Assembly: GCA_027483885.1 (NCBI GenBank)
Contig: JAIXTO010000149.1
Coordinates: 1 to 39,687, forward strand
Direction: 5' to 3'
DNA from: Rhizobiaceae bacterium
Lineage (GTDB): Bacteria > Pseudomonadota > Alphaproteobacteria > Rhizobiales > Rhizobiaceae
DNA length: 39,687 nucleotides
The notes below the pieces were generated by a model that ran no database searches, was not told where the DNA came from, and saw only the letters and a program-made list of their open reading frames with translations. The translations under genes were made by a program, and so were the position numbers. Positions 6,827 through 15,623 of this stretch are shown here, piece after piece. Each line of letters begins with the position of its first letter. The stretch's first letter is position 1.

Positions 6827-8284
6827 ATGACTGATGTGTCAGCAACCGGACCGGTGGTGTCCATCCGCCAGGTTCGCGTCGAATTCGGTGCGGTGAAGGC
6901 ACTGGATGGCGTCGATTTCGAAATCCGCCCCGGAGAGGCGGTGGGTCTCGTTGGCCATAACGGTGCCGGCAAGTCCACCATCGTCAACGTCATCAATGGC
7001 GGGCTCTCGCCGCACAAGGGTGAAATTCTCTACGAAGGCGAGCCCGGCGGCGGCATCACGACGGCACGTGCCCATGGTGTTCGCTGCGTTTTCCAGGAAC
7101 TGTCGCTCTGCCCGAACCTTACGGTAGTGGAAAACACCCGCCTGATGCATGCCGGGTTGAAAGGCCTTGGCTGGCGCAAGCGCGCACATTCCCTGATCCG
7201 CGCCCGCATGGACGAAATCTTTCCCGGCCACGGCGTCGATTGTCTGGCAACGGTCGGTTCGCTGTCGATCGCCGAACGGCAGATGGTGGAAATCGCCATC
7301 AACTTCGTGAACGTGACCGAAGATCCAAAGCTCGTGATCCTCGATGAACCGACATCGTCGCTGGATGCCGGGCTTGCCGAACAGCTGATGGCCTATGTGC
7401 GCCGGTTCGTGCGGGCAGGCGGGTCCGTGCTGCTCATCTCGCATATTCTGGGCGAAATCCTCTCCACCTCCAGCCGCATCGTCGTCATGAAGGACGGGCG
7501 TGTCGTTGCCTCGCGCGCGGCCGGCGAATTCTCCGTCAAAAGCCTGGTGGAGGCGATGGGCAGCGTGGTGAAGGAAACCGCCCGCAATGCCGCAGCCTCT
7601 GGCACATCCGGCGAAAAAGTCATCGATGTTGCCGCGGCCAAGGGATCGTCCACGCCGTTTTATGCCCGCAAGGGCGAGATTATCGGGCTTGCCGGTCTTG
7701 GCGGCCATGGCCAGACGACGATGCTGCTCGATCTCTTTGCCGAAAGCAGCAGCAAGTGGTTTCCATCCGCGCAAAAGCCCATGGCGTTCGTTGCCGGCGA
7801 CCGCGCGCTGAACGGCACGTTTCCCTTGTGGAGCATCCTGCGCAACCTCTCGATCGGCAACCTGCCGTCTATGTCGAAGCTTGCAGCCGTCGATACCAGC
7901 CGCGAGGCAACGCATGGCGAAGACTGGAAATCCCGCATGGGCATCCGCACGCCGGATATGACAAATCCCATCCTGTCGCTGTCGGGCGGCAATCAGCAGA
8001 AGGTTCTGTTTGCCCGGGCGCTCGCAGGCAGTGCGGCCATCGTGCTGATGGATGATCCGATGCGCGGCGTCGATATCGGCACCAAGCAGGAGGTCTATGC
8101 CACGCTTAGGCGCGAAGCCCAGTCGGGTCGCACCTTCATCTGGTATTCCACGGAGATGGACGAAATGCGGCTCTGCGACCGGGTCTATGTGTTCAGGGAC
8201 GGCGCCATCGTTGCCGAGCTGGAGGGCGACGCCGTGACCGAGGACAACATCCTCGCCGCCTCGTTTTCGGGAGAAGCCGCATGA
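6827..8284 (+). CDS. Sugar ABC transporter ATP-binding protein (double domain, RbsA type)
   Basis: A 485-residue protein with two ABC domains, as in RbsA/MglA. Domain 1 has Walker A GHNGAGKST (43-51), Q-loop FQE, a degenerate signature LSIAERQ and Walker B LVILDEPTSSLD. Domain 2 has the degenerate Walker A usual for this family (GLGGHGQTT), signature LSGGNQQK and Walker B IVLMDDPMRGVD. Only domain 1 looks fully catalytic, which is normal here. The chosen ATG (6827) has only a weak ribosome site; an in-frame GTG lies at 6725, but the 34 extra residues look non-native and contain the hairpin. The stop overlaps the next permease by ATGA. Confidence 0.9.
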   Translation: MTDVSATGPVVSIRQVRVEFGAVKALDGVDFEIRPGEAVGLVGHNGAGKSTIVNVINGGLSPHKGEILYEGEPGGGITTARAHGVRCVFQELSLCPNLTVVENTRLMHAGLKGLGWRKRAHSLIRARMDEIFPGHGVDCLATVGSLSIAERQMVEIAINFVNVTEDPKLVILDEPTSSLDAGLAEQLMAYVRRFVRAGGSVLLISHILGEILSTSSRIVVMKDGRVVASRAAGEFSVKSLVEAMGSVVKETARNAAASGTSGEKVIDVAAAKGSSTPFYARKGEIIGLAGLGGHGQTTMLLDLFAESSSKWFPSAQKPMAFVAGDRALNGTFPLWSILRNLSIGNLPSMSKLAAVDTSREATHGEDWKSRMGIRTPDMTNPILSLSGGNQQKVLFARALAGSAAIVLMDDPMRGVDIGTKQEVYATLRREAQSGRTFIWYSTEMDEMRLCDRVYVFRDGAIVAELEGDAVTEDNILAASFSGEAA

Positions 8285-9225
8285 GGAAAACCCTGTCCGG
8301 CCTTCTGCCGATCCTCATTCCGGCCGTGTCGCTCGCCGTGCTTCTGGCCGCCGTCTTCTACATGCAGCCGCGCGCCATGAGCTATAACGGCCTCAACCTG
8401 CTGTTTAATCTCGCCGTTCCCATCGCACTTGCCACCATCGCGCAGATGATCATCATGGCCGTAAACGACCTTGATCTCTCCATGGGCACCTTCGTCAGCT
8501 TCGCGGCCTGCGTCACCGCCGTCTACATGCCGCAGCAGCCGCTCGTTGCCATCCTCATTCTGGCCGGTGCCGTTGGCATCTATGCGCTGCTTGGCGTCAT
8601 CATCACGCTGCGGGATCTGCCATCCATCGTTGTTACGCTCGGCATGAGTTTTGTCTGGGGTGGCCTTGCGGTGCTGATCCTGCCGGCACCCGGCGGTCAG
8701 GCACCGGTGTGGCTTCGCGCGCTGATGGTGTCCAAGCCGACGCTGGTGCCCATGGCAATCGTCGCAAGCGTGGTAATCGCCGTCATCGCCCATCTGCTGA
8801 TCATGCGCTCCACTTTCGGCGTTCTCCTGCGCGGCGTTGGCGGCAACAGCCGCTCCGTCGGGCGCGCCGGCTGGTCGGTGCTGGCGCTCAAAGGGGCGGC
8901 CTATGCAACGGCTGCGGTGTTTGCCGTTCTGGCCGGCATGGCGCTGGTCGGGCTTACCACCTCGGCGGATGCCAATATCGCACTGCGCTACACGCTCTTG
9001 TCGATTGCCGGCGTCATCCTCGGCGGCGGAGAATTCGTCGGTGGCCGCGTTTCGCCCATCGGTGCCGTGATCGGCGCCCTGACGTTGACGCTTGCCGGTT
9101 CCTTCCTCTCGTTCCTGCGCATCTCGCCTGACTGGCAGATCGGCGCGCAGGGCGGCATCCTCATCATCGTGCTGGCCCTGCGGCTTGGCATCAATCGCGG
9201 CAGCCGGCAGGAGAAGACATCATGA
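8281..9225 (+). CDS. Sugar ABC transporter permease 1 (RbsC type)
   Basis: A 314-residue integral membrane protein with eight to ten hydrophobic segments, of the BPD_transp_2 family (RbsC/XylH-like). It carries the family pattern MAVNDLDLSMGTFVSFAA (residues about 60-77), equivalent to the GIDLSVG motif of ribose permeases, and the cytoplasmic RSTFGVLLRGVGGN coupling region. It starts inside the ATPase stop and ends in an ATGA overlap with the second permease, so the three are translationally coupled. Two different permeases suggest a heterodimeric channel, unlike E. coli RbsC, which is a homodimer. Confidence 0.88.
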   Translation: MRKTLSGLLPILIPAVSLAVLLAAVFYMQPRAMSYNGLNLLFNLAVPIALATIAQMIIMAVNDLDLSMGTFVSFAACVTAVYMPQQPLVAILILAGAVGIYALLGVIITLRDLPSIVVTLGMSFVWGGLAVLILPAPGGQAPVWLRALMVSKPTLVPMAIVASVVIAVIAHLLIMRSTFGVLLRGVGGNSRSVGRAGWSVLALKGAAYATAAVFAVLAGMALVGLTTSADANIALRYTLLSIAGVILGGGEFVGGRVSPIGAVIGALTLTLAGSFLSFLRISPDWQIGAQGGILIIVLALRLGINRGSRQEKTS

Positions 9226-10172
9226 ACAGCTTCCGCCTCCTTGCCCGCAAGCCCTGGACCTGGTCCTTCGTCGCAGCTTTTGCCACCTGGATCGTGACGA
9301 TCCTGTTTACCGGTGGCGCCAGCACCGCAAGCCTGTCGCAGGCAACGCTAACCTTTGCGGCCTTCTCGGTGATTGTCGGCCTTGGCCAGATGCTGGTCAT
9401 CACGCTGGGGCCTGGTAATGTCGATCTGTCGGTTCCCGCCACCATCACGCTGTCGGGAACGGTGGCGCTGAAGCTGATGGACGGGCAGGACAACATGATC
9501 CTTCTCGGTCTTGCAGCCTCCATTGCCATCGGCCTTGTCATCGGCGTCCTCAACTACGCGCTGATCAAGTTTCTGCGTATTCCTCCGATCATCGCGACCC
9601 TGTCGATGAGCTTTCTCGTGCAGTCCTCGGCCATCTGGTACAATCGCGGCCTTCGGGTAAAACCGCCGGAAGCACTTGCCACCTTCAGCACATCCTCGAC
9701 GCTTGGCGTGCCGAACACCGCCATCATCGCGCTTTTGCTGTCGCTTGCCGTCTGGTGGCTGCTGGATCGCTCGATGTTCGGGCGCTGGATTTCCGCCATC
9801 GGCCAGAACGCTTTTGCCGCCCGCATGGCCGGCATTGCAGTCGATGGATGTCGCCTTGCGACCTATGTGATCTGCGCCGTGCTCGCCTCCCTCTGCGGTT
9901 ATCTGCTGGCAAGCTTTTCCGGCGGTGCCGCGCTCAACATGGGAGCCGAATATCTCCTGATGTCGATTGCCGTCGTCGTTATTGGCGGCTCGGCGGTTGC
10001 CGGCGGCAATTCCAACGTGCCCGGCATCTGGGGCGCCTCGCTGTTCATGTTCCTCGTCGTCTCCATGCTCAACACCTACGGGTTCGGCGCCGGCGTGCGC
10101 CTGATCATGACTGGCCTCATCATCATCTGCGTCATCGTGGCAGCCAGCCGGCCGGCCGGCTCGACACGCTGA
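9222..10172 (+). CDS. Sugar ABC transporter permease 2 (RbsC type)
   Basis: A 316-residue membrane protein of the same family as its upstream neighbour. It has the pattern LGPGNVDLSVPATITLSG (residues about 63-80) where ribose permeases have GIDLSVG, and a coupling region RSMFGRWISAIGQNAFAAR. A later GGSAVAGGNSNVPG loop corresponds to the GG.S..GG pattern of the family. Eight to ten membrane segments are visible. It is coupled to permease 1 by ATGA and is followed 35 bases later by the SMP-30 gene. The two permeases probably form a heterodimer energised by the double ATPase. Confidence 0.88.
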   Translation: MNSFRLLARKPWTWSFVAAFATWIVTILFTGGASTASLSQATLTFAAFSVIVGLGQMLVITLGPGNVDLSVPATITLSGTVALKLMDGQDNMILLGLAASIAIGLVIGVLNYALIKFLRIPPIIATLSMSFLVQSSAIWYNRGLRVKPPEALATFSTSSTLGVPNTAIIALLLSLAVWWLLDRSMFGRWISAIGQNAFAARMAGIAVDGCRLATYVICAVLASLCGYLLASFSGGAALNMGAEYLLMSIAVVVIGGSAVAGGNSNVPGIWGASLFMFLVVSMLNTYGFGAGVRLIMTGLIIICVIVAASRPAGSTR

Positions 10173-10207
10173 CCTTCAGACACTCACACCAGCCAACCGG
10201 ATAGCCC

Positions 10208-11128
10208 ATGTCGCACGCCCGCACCGGGATCTACGAGATCCACGATCCCCGCTTCCGCCATCTGATCGTCTCGAGTGCCGCACTCGAAGAACTCTACAGC
10301 GGCTGCCGCTGGGCCGAAGGCCCCGTCTGGTTTGGCGATCTCGATTGCCTCGTGTTCAGCGATATCCCGAACCAGCGGCTGCTGCGCTATGTGCCGGATA
10401 GCGGCGTCTCGGTCCTGCGCAGTCCTTCCAATTTCGCAAACGGCAATACGCGTGACCGTCAGGGCCGGCTGATCACCTGCGAGCATGGCGGGCGCCGGGT
10501 GACGCGCACCGAAACGGACGGTCGCATCACCGTTCTCGCGGATCGCTTCGAAGGCAAGCGCCTCAACGCGCCGAACGATGTGGTGGTGAAGTCCGATGGC
10601 AGCATCTGGTTTACCGATCCGACCTACGGCATCCTGTCGGACTATGAAGGATATAAGGCAGAGCCCGAGCTTGCGACACACAATGTCTTTCGCCTCGATC
10701 CGGCAACGGGGGGGCTGGCCATTGTCGTCGATGATTTCGGCCAGCCGAACGGCCTTGCGTTTTCGCCGGATGAAAAACAGCTCTACGTCGCCGATTCCGC
10801 CTCAAGCCATGACGAAAACTGGCCAAGCCATATCCGCGTCTTCGATGTGCTGGAGAATGGAAAGCTCGAAAACAGCCGGGTCTTTGCGGTGATCGACAAG
10901 GGCCTGCCGGACGGATTTCGCCTCGATATCTCCGGCAACCTTTGGACCAGCGCTGGCGACGGCGTGCATTGTTTCGCACCTGACGGCACGCTGCTTGGCA
11001 AGATCCTCGTCCCCCAGACGGTCGCCAACCTCACCTTCGGAGGGCCAAGGCGCAACAGGCTCTATATCACCGCCACGCAATCGCTCTATGCGATCTACCT
11101 GACGACGACGGGCGCCCAGTGGCCATAG
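10208..11128 (+). CDS. SMP-30/gluconolactonase family protein
   Basis: A 306-residue six-bladed beta-propeller of the SMP-30/gluconolactonase/LRE family. The expected divalent-metal residues are visible: E37 in WAEGPVW, N123 in NAPNDVVV, N181 in QPNGLAFSPDE and D196 in YVADSA. There is no signal peptide, so it acts in the cytoplasm. Members hydrolyse aldonolactones to aldonates after a sugar has been oxidised by a dehydrogenase. It follows the permease by 35 bases in the same direction and is probably the last gene of the importer operon. No sugar dehydrogenase gene sits in this operon; the MocA-like enzyme at 16871 is in another one. The start has only a weak ribosome site. Confidence 0.87.
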   Translation: MSHARTGIYEIHDPRFRHLIVSSAALEELYSGCRWAEGPVWFGDLDCLVFSDIPNQRLLRYVPDSGVSVLRSPSNFANGNTRDRQGRLITCEHGGRRVTRTETDGRITVLADRFEGKRLNAPNDVVVKSDGSIWFTDPTYGILSDYEGYKAEPELATHNVFRLDPATGGLAIVVDDFGQPNGLAFSPDEKQLYVADSASSHDENWPSHIRVFDVLENGKLENSRVFAVIDKGLPDGFRLDISGNLWTSAGDGVHCFAPDGTLLGKILVPQTVANLTFGGPRRNRLYITATQSLYAIYLTTTGAQWP

Positions 11129-11168
11129 CCGACCGGGTGCCGGGGCGCCGTTAACCACCGGTCCGGCG

Positions 11169-12233
11169 CTACAGTCGCTCGCCGCTTTCCCGGTCGAAGA
11201 CATAGACCAGATTGTGGTCGATGCCGGCCTGGAACTCTGTGCCGTGGCGTGCCGGATGATCGCCGTCGACCACGGCCGTCATCTGCTGTCCGGCGAATTC
11301 GAAGAGAACATGGGTCTGGGCGCCGGTCGGCTCGACAAGCAGGGTCCGTCCCGAGATGCCGTTGCCGCGTGCGCTTAAATGTTCCGGGCGAAGGCCGACC
11401 TTGACACTCTGGCCCCGGCGCACCTTGCGTTGTGTTGAGATGGCGATGGCAGCGCCCTCAGCCAGCCGCACCACCGGGCTGTCCCCCTCGCCATCGACGG
11501 TGCCCTCAAACAGGTTCATGGCGGGTGAGCCGATAAATCCGGCGACAAACAGGTTTGCCGGCGTCTTGTAGAGCTGCATCGGCGTGCCCACCTGCTCGAT
11601 GCGCCCGGCGTTGAGGACCACGATACGATCGGCGAGCGTCATCGCTTCGATCTGGTCATGCGTGACATAGATCGAGGTCGTGGCCACCTTCTGGTGCAGC
11701 GCCTTGATCTCCGTGCGCATCTGGACCCGGAGCTTCGCATCGAGGTTGGACAGCGGTTCGTCAAACAGGAAGACAGCAGGATCGCGCACGATGGCGCGGC
11801 CCATGGCGACCCGCTGGCGCTGGCCGCCTGAAAGTTGCGCCGGCTTGCGTTCCAGAAGGTCTTCCAGCGCCAGCATGCGGGCCGCTTCCCCGACGCGCAC
11901 CGCGATTTCCGGCTTGGAAACGCCGGCAAGCTTCAGGTTGAAGCCCATGTTTTCGCCCACCGTCATATGCGGATAAAGTGCATAAGACTGGAAGACCATC
12001 GCGATATTGCGCTCGCGCGGCGTCATGGCGTTCACCACGGTGCCGCCGATCATGATTTCGCCGCCGGTGATATCCTCAAGGCCTGCAATCATCCGCAGGA
12101 GCGTGGATTTTCCGCAGCCGGAGGGGCCGACCAGCGCAATGAATTCGCCGTCATCGACCGAAAGCGAGACGTCATGCACCACTTGCAGGGCGCCGTAGCT
12201 TTTATGGATGTGCCGAAGACCGACCGATGCCAT
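11169..12233 (-). CDS. Sugar ABC transporter ATP-binding protein (MalK/UgpC family)
   Basis: A 354-residue protein with one ABC domain and a C-terminal TOBE/OB regulatory region, the layout of MalK/UgpC/MsmK. It has Walker A GPSGCGKS (36-43), Q-loop [11 protein letters not shown], signature LSGGQRQR, Walker [13 protein letters not shown] and the switch histidine in YVTHDQIEA. All catalytic residues are present. It energises the permease pair encoded just upstream and is the last gene of the minus-strand importer operon. AAGGAG eight bases before the ATG supports the start. The gene converges on the SMP-30 gene across 40 bases, where a GCGCCG/CGGCGC repeat is too weak to call a terminator. Confidence 0.92.
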   Translation of the reverse strand: MASVGLRHIHKSYGALQVVHDVSLSVDDGEFIALVGPSGCGKSTLLRMIAGLEDITGGEIMIGGTVVNAMTPRERNIAMVFQSYALYPHMTVGENMGFNLKLAGVSKPEIAVRVGEAARMLALEDLLERKPAQLSGGQRQRVAMGRAIVRDPAVFLFDEPLSNLDAKLRVQMRTEIKALHQKVATTSIYVTHDQIEAMTLADRIVVLNAGRIEQVGTPMQLYKTPANLFVAGFIGSPAMNLFEGTVDGEGDSPVVRLAEGAAIAISTQRKVRRGQSVKVGLRPEHLSARGNGISGRTLLVEPTGAQTHVLFEFAGQQMTAVVDGDHPARHGTEFQAGIDHNLVYVFDRESGERL

Positions 12234-12252
12234 GATGTTTCTCCTTGGACTG

Positions 12253-13101
12253 TCAGGATTTGACCGCGCCGGCCGTCAGGCCCGCGATGATGTGTTTCTG
12301 GGCGAGGAAGAACACGATGATCGTCGGCAGGATGGTGAGCGTGATGAAGGCCAGCACCAGCTGCCAGTCCGTGCCGAACTCGCCGCGATAGACCATGATG
12401 CCGAGCGGCCAGGGATATTTGCTTTCGGTGTTCAGCATGATCAGCGGCAGGATGTAGCTGTTCCAGCTGCTGACGAAGGTGACGATGCCGACGGTCGCCA
12501 CGATCGGGCGCGACAGCGGCAGCGAGATGTACCAGAAGAAGCGGATATAACCGCAGCCATCGACAAAGGCGGCCTGGAACAGTTCCTCCGGCAGGTTTCG
12601 AAAGTAGTTGCGGAACAGAAGGATGCTCATGCCGAGCCCAAAGGCCACCTGCGGCAGGATGACCCCCCAGTAGCTGTCGAGAAGGCCCAGATCGCGAATG
12701 CGGATGAACAGCGGCAGGATGGCGGTCGCCGCCGGAAACATCAGCCCGATCAGGAAATAGTTGAGCAGCTGGTTGGAGCCGAAGAACCGCATATGCGCAA
12801 AGCAGAAGGCCGCCATGGACGAGACGACAAGGGTGAGGAACACGGTCATGCAGGCGATGATCAGCGAGTTCATCATCTGGCGCCAGTAACGGTCACCGAA
12901 CAAGATATCGAGATAGTTCGACCAGACCCATTCGTCCGGCAGTCCGAAGGGGTTGAGCCGGAGGTCGCCGAGCGTCTTGAAGCCGCCGAGCGCCGTGGTC
13001 ACCAGTGGCACCAGCACAATGGCGGCCACCAGCGAGAGCGACAGGTAGAGATAGATGCGCGTACCCGTGGAGATGCGGACGCTGGAGGATGTCTCAGTCA
13101 T
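12253..13101 (-). CDS. Carbohydrate ABC transporter permease (MalG type)
   Basis: A 282-residue inner-membrane protein with six predicted segments and the EAA-loop pattern [18 protein letters not shown] that docks on the ATPase. It belongs to the MalG/UgpE side of the CUT1 family. I start it at 13101 (MTETSSSV). The frame stays open to 13206, but those extra residues overlap the MalF-type gene and read as low-complexity Ser/Ala/Pro. The chosen start overlaps the upstream permease by 8 bases, giving translational coupling. It forms the channel with the MalF-type protein. Confidence 0.9.
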   Translation of the reverse strand: MTETSSSVRISTGTRIYLYLSLSLVAAIVLVPLVTTALGGFKTLGDLRLNPFGLPDEWVWSNYLDILFGDRYWRQMMNSLIIACMTVFLTLVVSSMAAFCFAHMRFFGSNQLLNYFLIGLMFPAATAILPLFIRIRDLGLLDSYWGVILPQVAFGLGMSILLFRNYFRNLPEELFQAAFVDGCGYIRFFWYISLPLSRPIVATVGIVTFVSSWNSYILPLIMLNTESKYPWPLGIMVYRGEFGTDWQLVLAFITLTILPTIIVFFLAQKHIIAGLTAGAVKS

Positions 13102-14032
13102 GGCGCATGAAAATCCGTTTGTAACCGAAGGCGATGGTGACGCAGATGACGAACAGCACAACGCCGACGGCGCTGCCGAGGCCAACCTGCATGCGGGTGA
13201 CGCCATAGGTGTAAAGGAAGGTGACCATCGTCTGGGTGGAGTTGGACGGGCCGCCGCCGGTGAGCGGCATGATCAGGTCGAACAGCTGTAGCGAGCCGAT
13301 GATGGCGAAGAATACCGACAGGCGCACGGTGGAGCCGAGAAGCGGCAGCGTGACGTAGCGGAACCGCTGCCAGCCTGTTGCCCCGTCGATCTCGGCCGCT
13401 TCCATCACGCTCTTGTCGAGGGCCTGCAGGCCTGCGATGAACAGCATCATGTGGAAGCCGAAATATTTCCAGATGATGACGGCCAGCACGGCGTAGATCG
13501 CCAGATCTCGGTCCGCCAGCACATAGGGCGTCGCCACGCCGAAGAAGCCTGCAATGGCGGCAAAAAGCCCGTAATCCCCATCGTAGACGAAGCGCCAGAT
13601 GAGGCCGGCTGCGACATCGGCCAGCACATAGGGCAGAAAGAACACCATGCGGAAGGCAACGACGCCGGCGATCCTGCGGCTCAGCATCACGGCAAGCCAG
13701 ATGGCAAGCGGGATCTGCAGCAGGATCGAGATGACGATGATCAGGCCATTGTTGATGAGGGCCGTCGAAAAGGCGGCATTGTTGAACAGCACCTGGAAAT
13801 TGCGCGTGCCGACGAACTCGGTCGGCGTGCCGTATCCGTTCCAGCGATAGAGGCTGTACCAGGCCGCTTCCCCCATCGGCAGGATCACGAAAAGCGTGAA
13901 AAGAAGGAGCGCCGGCGGCAGGAAGGTGATCAATGCCGGCAGGCGACCCCGCGCGGTCGGGCTCTTGTATTTCGTCATGCGCAGGGCGTCGATGCCCGGC
14001 CTGTTGCCAGCCGTTGCTGTCATGTCGGTCAT
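13094..14032 (-). CDS. Carbohydrate ABC transporter permease (MalF type)
   Basis: A 312-residue membrane protein with six segments and an EAA loop (MEAAEIDGATGWQRFRYVTLP), typical of MalF/UgpA-side CUT1 permeases. The ATG at 14032 has AGGAGG about ten bases upstream; a second Met three codons later is less well placed. Like most CUT1 partners, and unlike E. coli MalF, it lacks a large periplasmic insertion. It follows the binding-protein gene after a 77-base gap containing a strong hairpin, and overlaps the MalG-type gene. Confidence 0.9.
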   Translation of the reverse strand: MTDMTATAGNRPGIDALRMTKYKSPTARGRLPALITFLPPALLLFTLFVILPMGEAAWYSLYRWNGYGTPTEFVGTRNFQVLFNNAAFSTALINNGLIIVISILLQIPLAIWLAVMLSRRIAGVVAFRMVFFLPYVLADVAAGLIWRFVYDGDYGLFAAIAGFFGVATPYVLADRDLAIYAVLAVIIWKYFGFHMMLFIAGLQALDKSVMEAAEIDGATGWQRFRYVTLPLLGSTVRLSVFFAIIGSLQLFDLIMPLTGGGPSNSTQTMVTFLYTYGVTRMQVGLGSAVGVVLFVICVTIAFGYKRIFMRHD

Positions 14033-14069
14033 TCCCTGGTTCCTCCTTCAGGTGCAGCCGTGGTCGCAA

Positions 14070-14103
14070 GGGCCGGCGAGGGAGCGTGCTCCGCCGCCGG
14101 CCC
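14070..14103 (-). other. Strong hairpin between binding-protein and permease genes
   Basis: GGGCCGGCG (14070-14078) pairs perfectly with CGCCGGCCC (14095-14103), and a second inner stem GGAGC/GCTCC can form inside the loop. On the minus-strand transcript it starts six bases after the binding-protein stop. No T run follows. The position is that of the malE-malF intergenic element in E. coli, where a hairpin protects the binding-protein mRNA and lowers downstream expression; that role here is inferred. Confidence 0.6.
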
Positions 14104-14109
14104 GTGGCG

Positions 14110-15417
14110 TCATTCCAGCTCGATTGCGTCCTGGATGGCCTGCGCGCCCTCTTTGGCCGACATCTGGCCGGAGAGGATTTCGACGGACACATCATTGACG
14201 ACGCGGCCGACGGAGGGCCCCAGATCCTGGTCGAAGAAGTTCTGGTGCCAGGTGGAGGCGGCCAGCTGGTCGGCCGATTCCCGCATCAGCGGGTTCTTCA
14301 GGCTGTCTTCCGCCCCAAGCGCAGCCGGGATGATCATGCCGGCTGCGGCCAGCTGACGCTCGGTGTCCGGGGAGGTGAGGAAACGCAGGAAATCGACGGC
14401 GGCGGGCGAGGCTTTCTTCGTCACCGCCCATCCGTTCAAGCCGCCAAGCGTATCGGTCGCCTTGCCGGCCCCGCCTTCGACCGCCGGGAAGGGGAAGCGG
14501 CCAATATTGTCGCTGGCCAGTCCCTTGACGTCACCGGCATTGTTCCTCTGGTTGGATTCGGTATTTTCAAAGCCCAGAATAATGGCGGCGCGACCATCGC
14601 CGAAGGTTCCGAGCGTCTGCGGCCAGTTGGCCCCGAGATAGCCGTTCTGGAACGGTTGCAGCTTGCCGAGTTCGGCCAGATGCTCGCCGGCCTTGATCAC
14701 GGCCGGATCCAGAAAGCCTTCGCCCTCCCTGTTCTTGGCTGCCTCGAACACCTGCTGGCCGCCGGTGCGCATGACGAGATAGCTCCAATAGAAATGCAAG
14801 GGCCATTTTTCGCCGCCGCCGCCGGCAATCGGCGTGATGCCGGCCGCCTTCAGCGCCTTCACGGCGCCCAGAAAATCGTCCCAGGTCTTGATGTCCTCAG
14901 CCTTCACGCCGGCCTTCTGGAACAGGGCCTTGTTGTAGAAGAAGCTGACCGTGCCCATGCGATAGGGAACGGCAAAAACCTTTCCGTCATAGGTCAGTCC
15001 TTCGACGGCGGCCGGCTTGTAGCTTTTTTCCCAGGCGCCATTATAGGCCTTCATCGCCTCCGTCAGGTCCATCAGCGCGCCGGTTTCGGACTGCTGGCGC
15101 AGAACGCCGCCGCCCCAGCTATAGAAGAAATCGGGCGCCGCATCCGACTGCAGAAGCGTCGGCAGCTTGGCCTTGAACGCCTCGTTTTCGAGAAACTGCA
15201 GCTGGATATCGACATCCGGATGCTGTGCCTCGTATTTCTGTGCAACGTCCTCCCAGGTTTTGAGATAGGCAGGTGATGTTTCCACATGCAGCCACCTGAC
15301 GACGGTCTGCGCCGCCGTGGCCGGGTGGATGCAGAAAAATCCCGCAAGGGTTGTGGTTGCGGCAAGCGTCATCAGCCGGACGCCCGCGCGGGGCGCCGTC
15401 TTGTCATGATAGGTCAT
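14110..15417 (-). CDS. Sugar ABC transporter extracellular binding protein (family 1)
   Basis: A 435-residue protein with a signal peptide likely cut after ATAA (residue 36), then a MalE-like type II fold. Typical stretches are the WLHVET first strand, DAAPDFFYSWGGG, VPYRMGTVSFFYNKALF, and a C-terminal FLTSPDTERQLA. The start at 15417 has GGAGGAACCT directly upstream; an in-frame codon five residues earlier overlaps this ribosome site and is not used. It is first in the importer operon and diverges from the ROK regulator. The co-located MocA and ThuA genes suggest a glucoside or disaccharide such as trehalose, but specificity cannot be read. Confidence 0.9.
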   Translation of the reverse strand: MTYHDKTAPRAGVRLMTLAATTTLAGFFCIHPATAAQTVVRWLHVETSPAYLKTWEDVAQKYEAQHPDVDIQLQFLENEAFKAKLPTLLQSDAAPDFFYSWGGGVLRQQSETGALMDLTEAMKAYNGAWEKSYKPAAVEGLTYDGKVFAVPYRMGTVSFFYNKALFQKAGVKAEDIKTWDDFLGAVKALKAAGITPIAGGGGEKWPLHFYWSYLVMRTGGQQVFEAAKNREGEGFLDPAVIKAGEHLAELGKLQPFQNGYLGANWPQTLGTFGDGRAAIILGFENTESNQRNNAGDVKGLASDNIGRFPFPAVEGGAGKATDTLGGLNGWAVTKKASPAAVDFLRFLTSPDTERQLAAAGMIIPAALGAEDSLKNPLMRESADQLAASTWHQNFFDQDLGPSVGRVVNDVSVEILSGQMSAKEGAQAIQDAIELE

Positions 15418-15468
15418 AGGTTCCTCCTCCAAAGGGAACGCATCCTCAATTTGTCCCCTATGCGGATT

Positions 15469-15497
15469 AATTCAAACGACATCCGATACATTGTCAA
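15469..15497 (-). promoter_or_regulatory. Candidate promoter of the MalEFGK-type operon
   Basis: On the minus strand TTGACA (15497-15492) is a perfect -35 box, followed after 17 bases by TGAATT (15474-15469), a weak -10. Transcription would start about 45 bases before the binding-protein ATG. The box mirrors the TTGACA of the divergent regulator promoter at 15529. Confidence 0.4.
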
Positions 15498-15528
15498 CCG
15501 TAATCGCACACAGATTGAGCACATTGGC

Positions 15529-15558
15529 TTGACAAGCGGCACGCGATCGCCGTTATTT
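15529..15558 (+). promoter_or_regulatory. Candidate promoter of the ROK regulator operon
   Basis: TTGACA (15529-15534) and TTATTT (15553-15558) are separated by 18 bases. The predicted start near 15565 makes the upstream in-frame GTG at 15564 unlikely as the regulator start and supports the ATG at 15624. Confidence 0.45.
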
Positions 15559-15623
15559 AATTCGTGGCCCTTCATAAATCGGGCTCATCTATCCCTGTGT
15601 CGATCGCGAGCATCCGGCCCTTC

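Noticed and set aside
11142-11168. GCGCCG/CGGCGC repeat as a terminator between the SMP-30 and ATPase genes
   Set aside because: The stem is only 6 bp with a 14-base loop and no T run.
13102-13206. N-terminal extension of the MalG-type permease
   Set aside because: The extra residues are low-complexity and would overlap the MalF-type gene by over 100 bases; MTETSSSV at 13101 fits the family.
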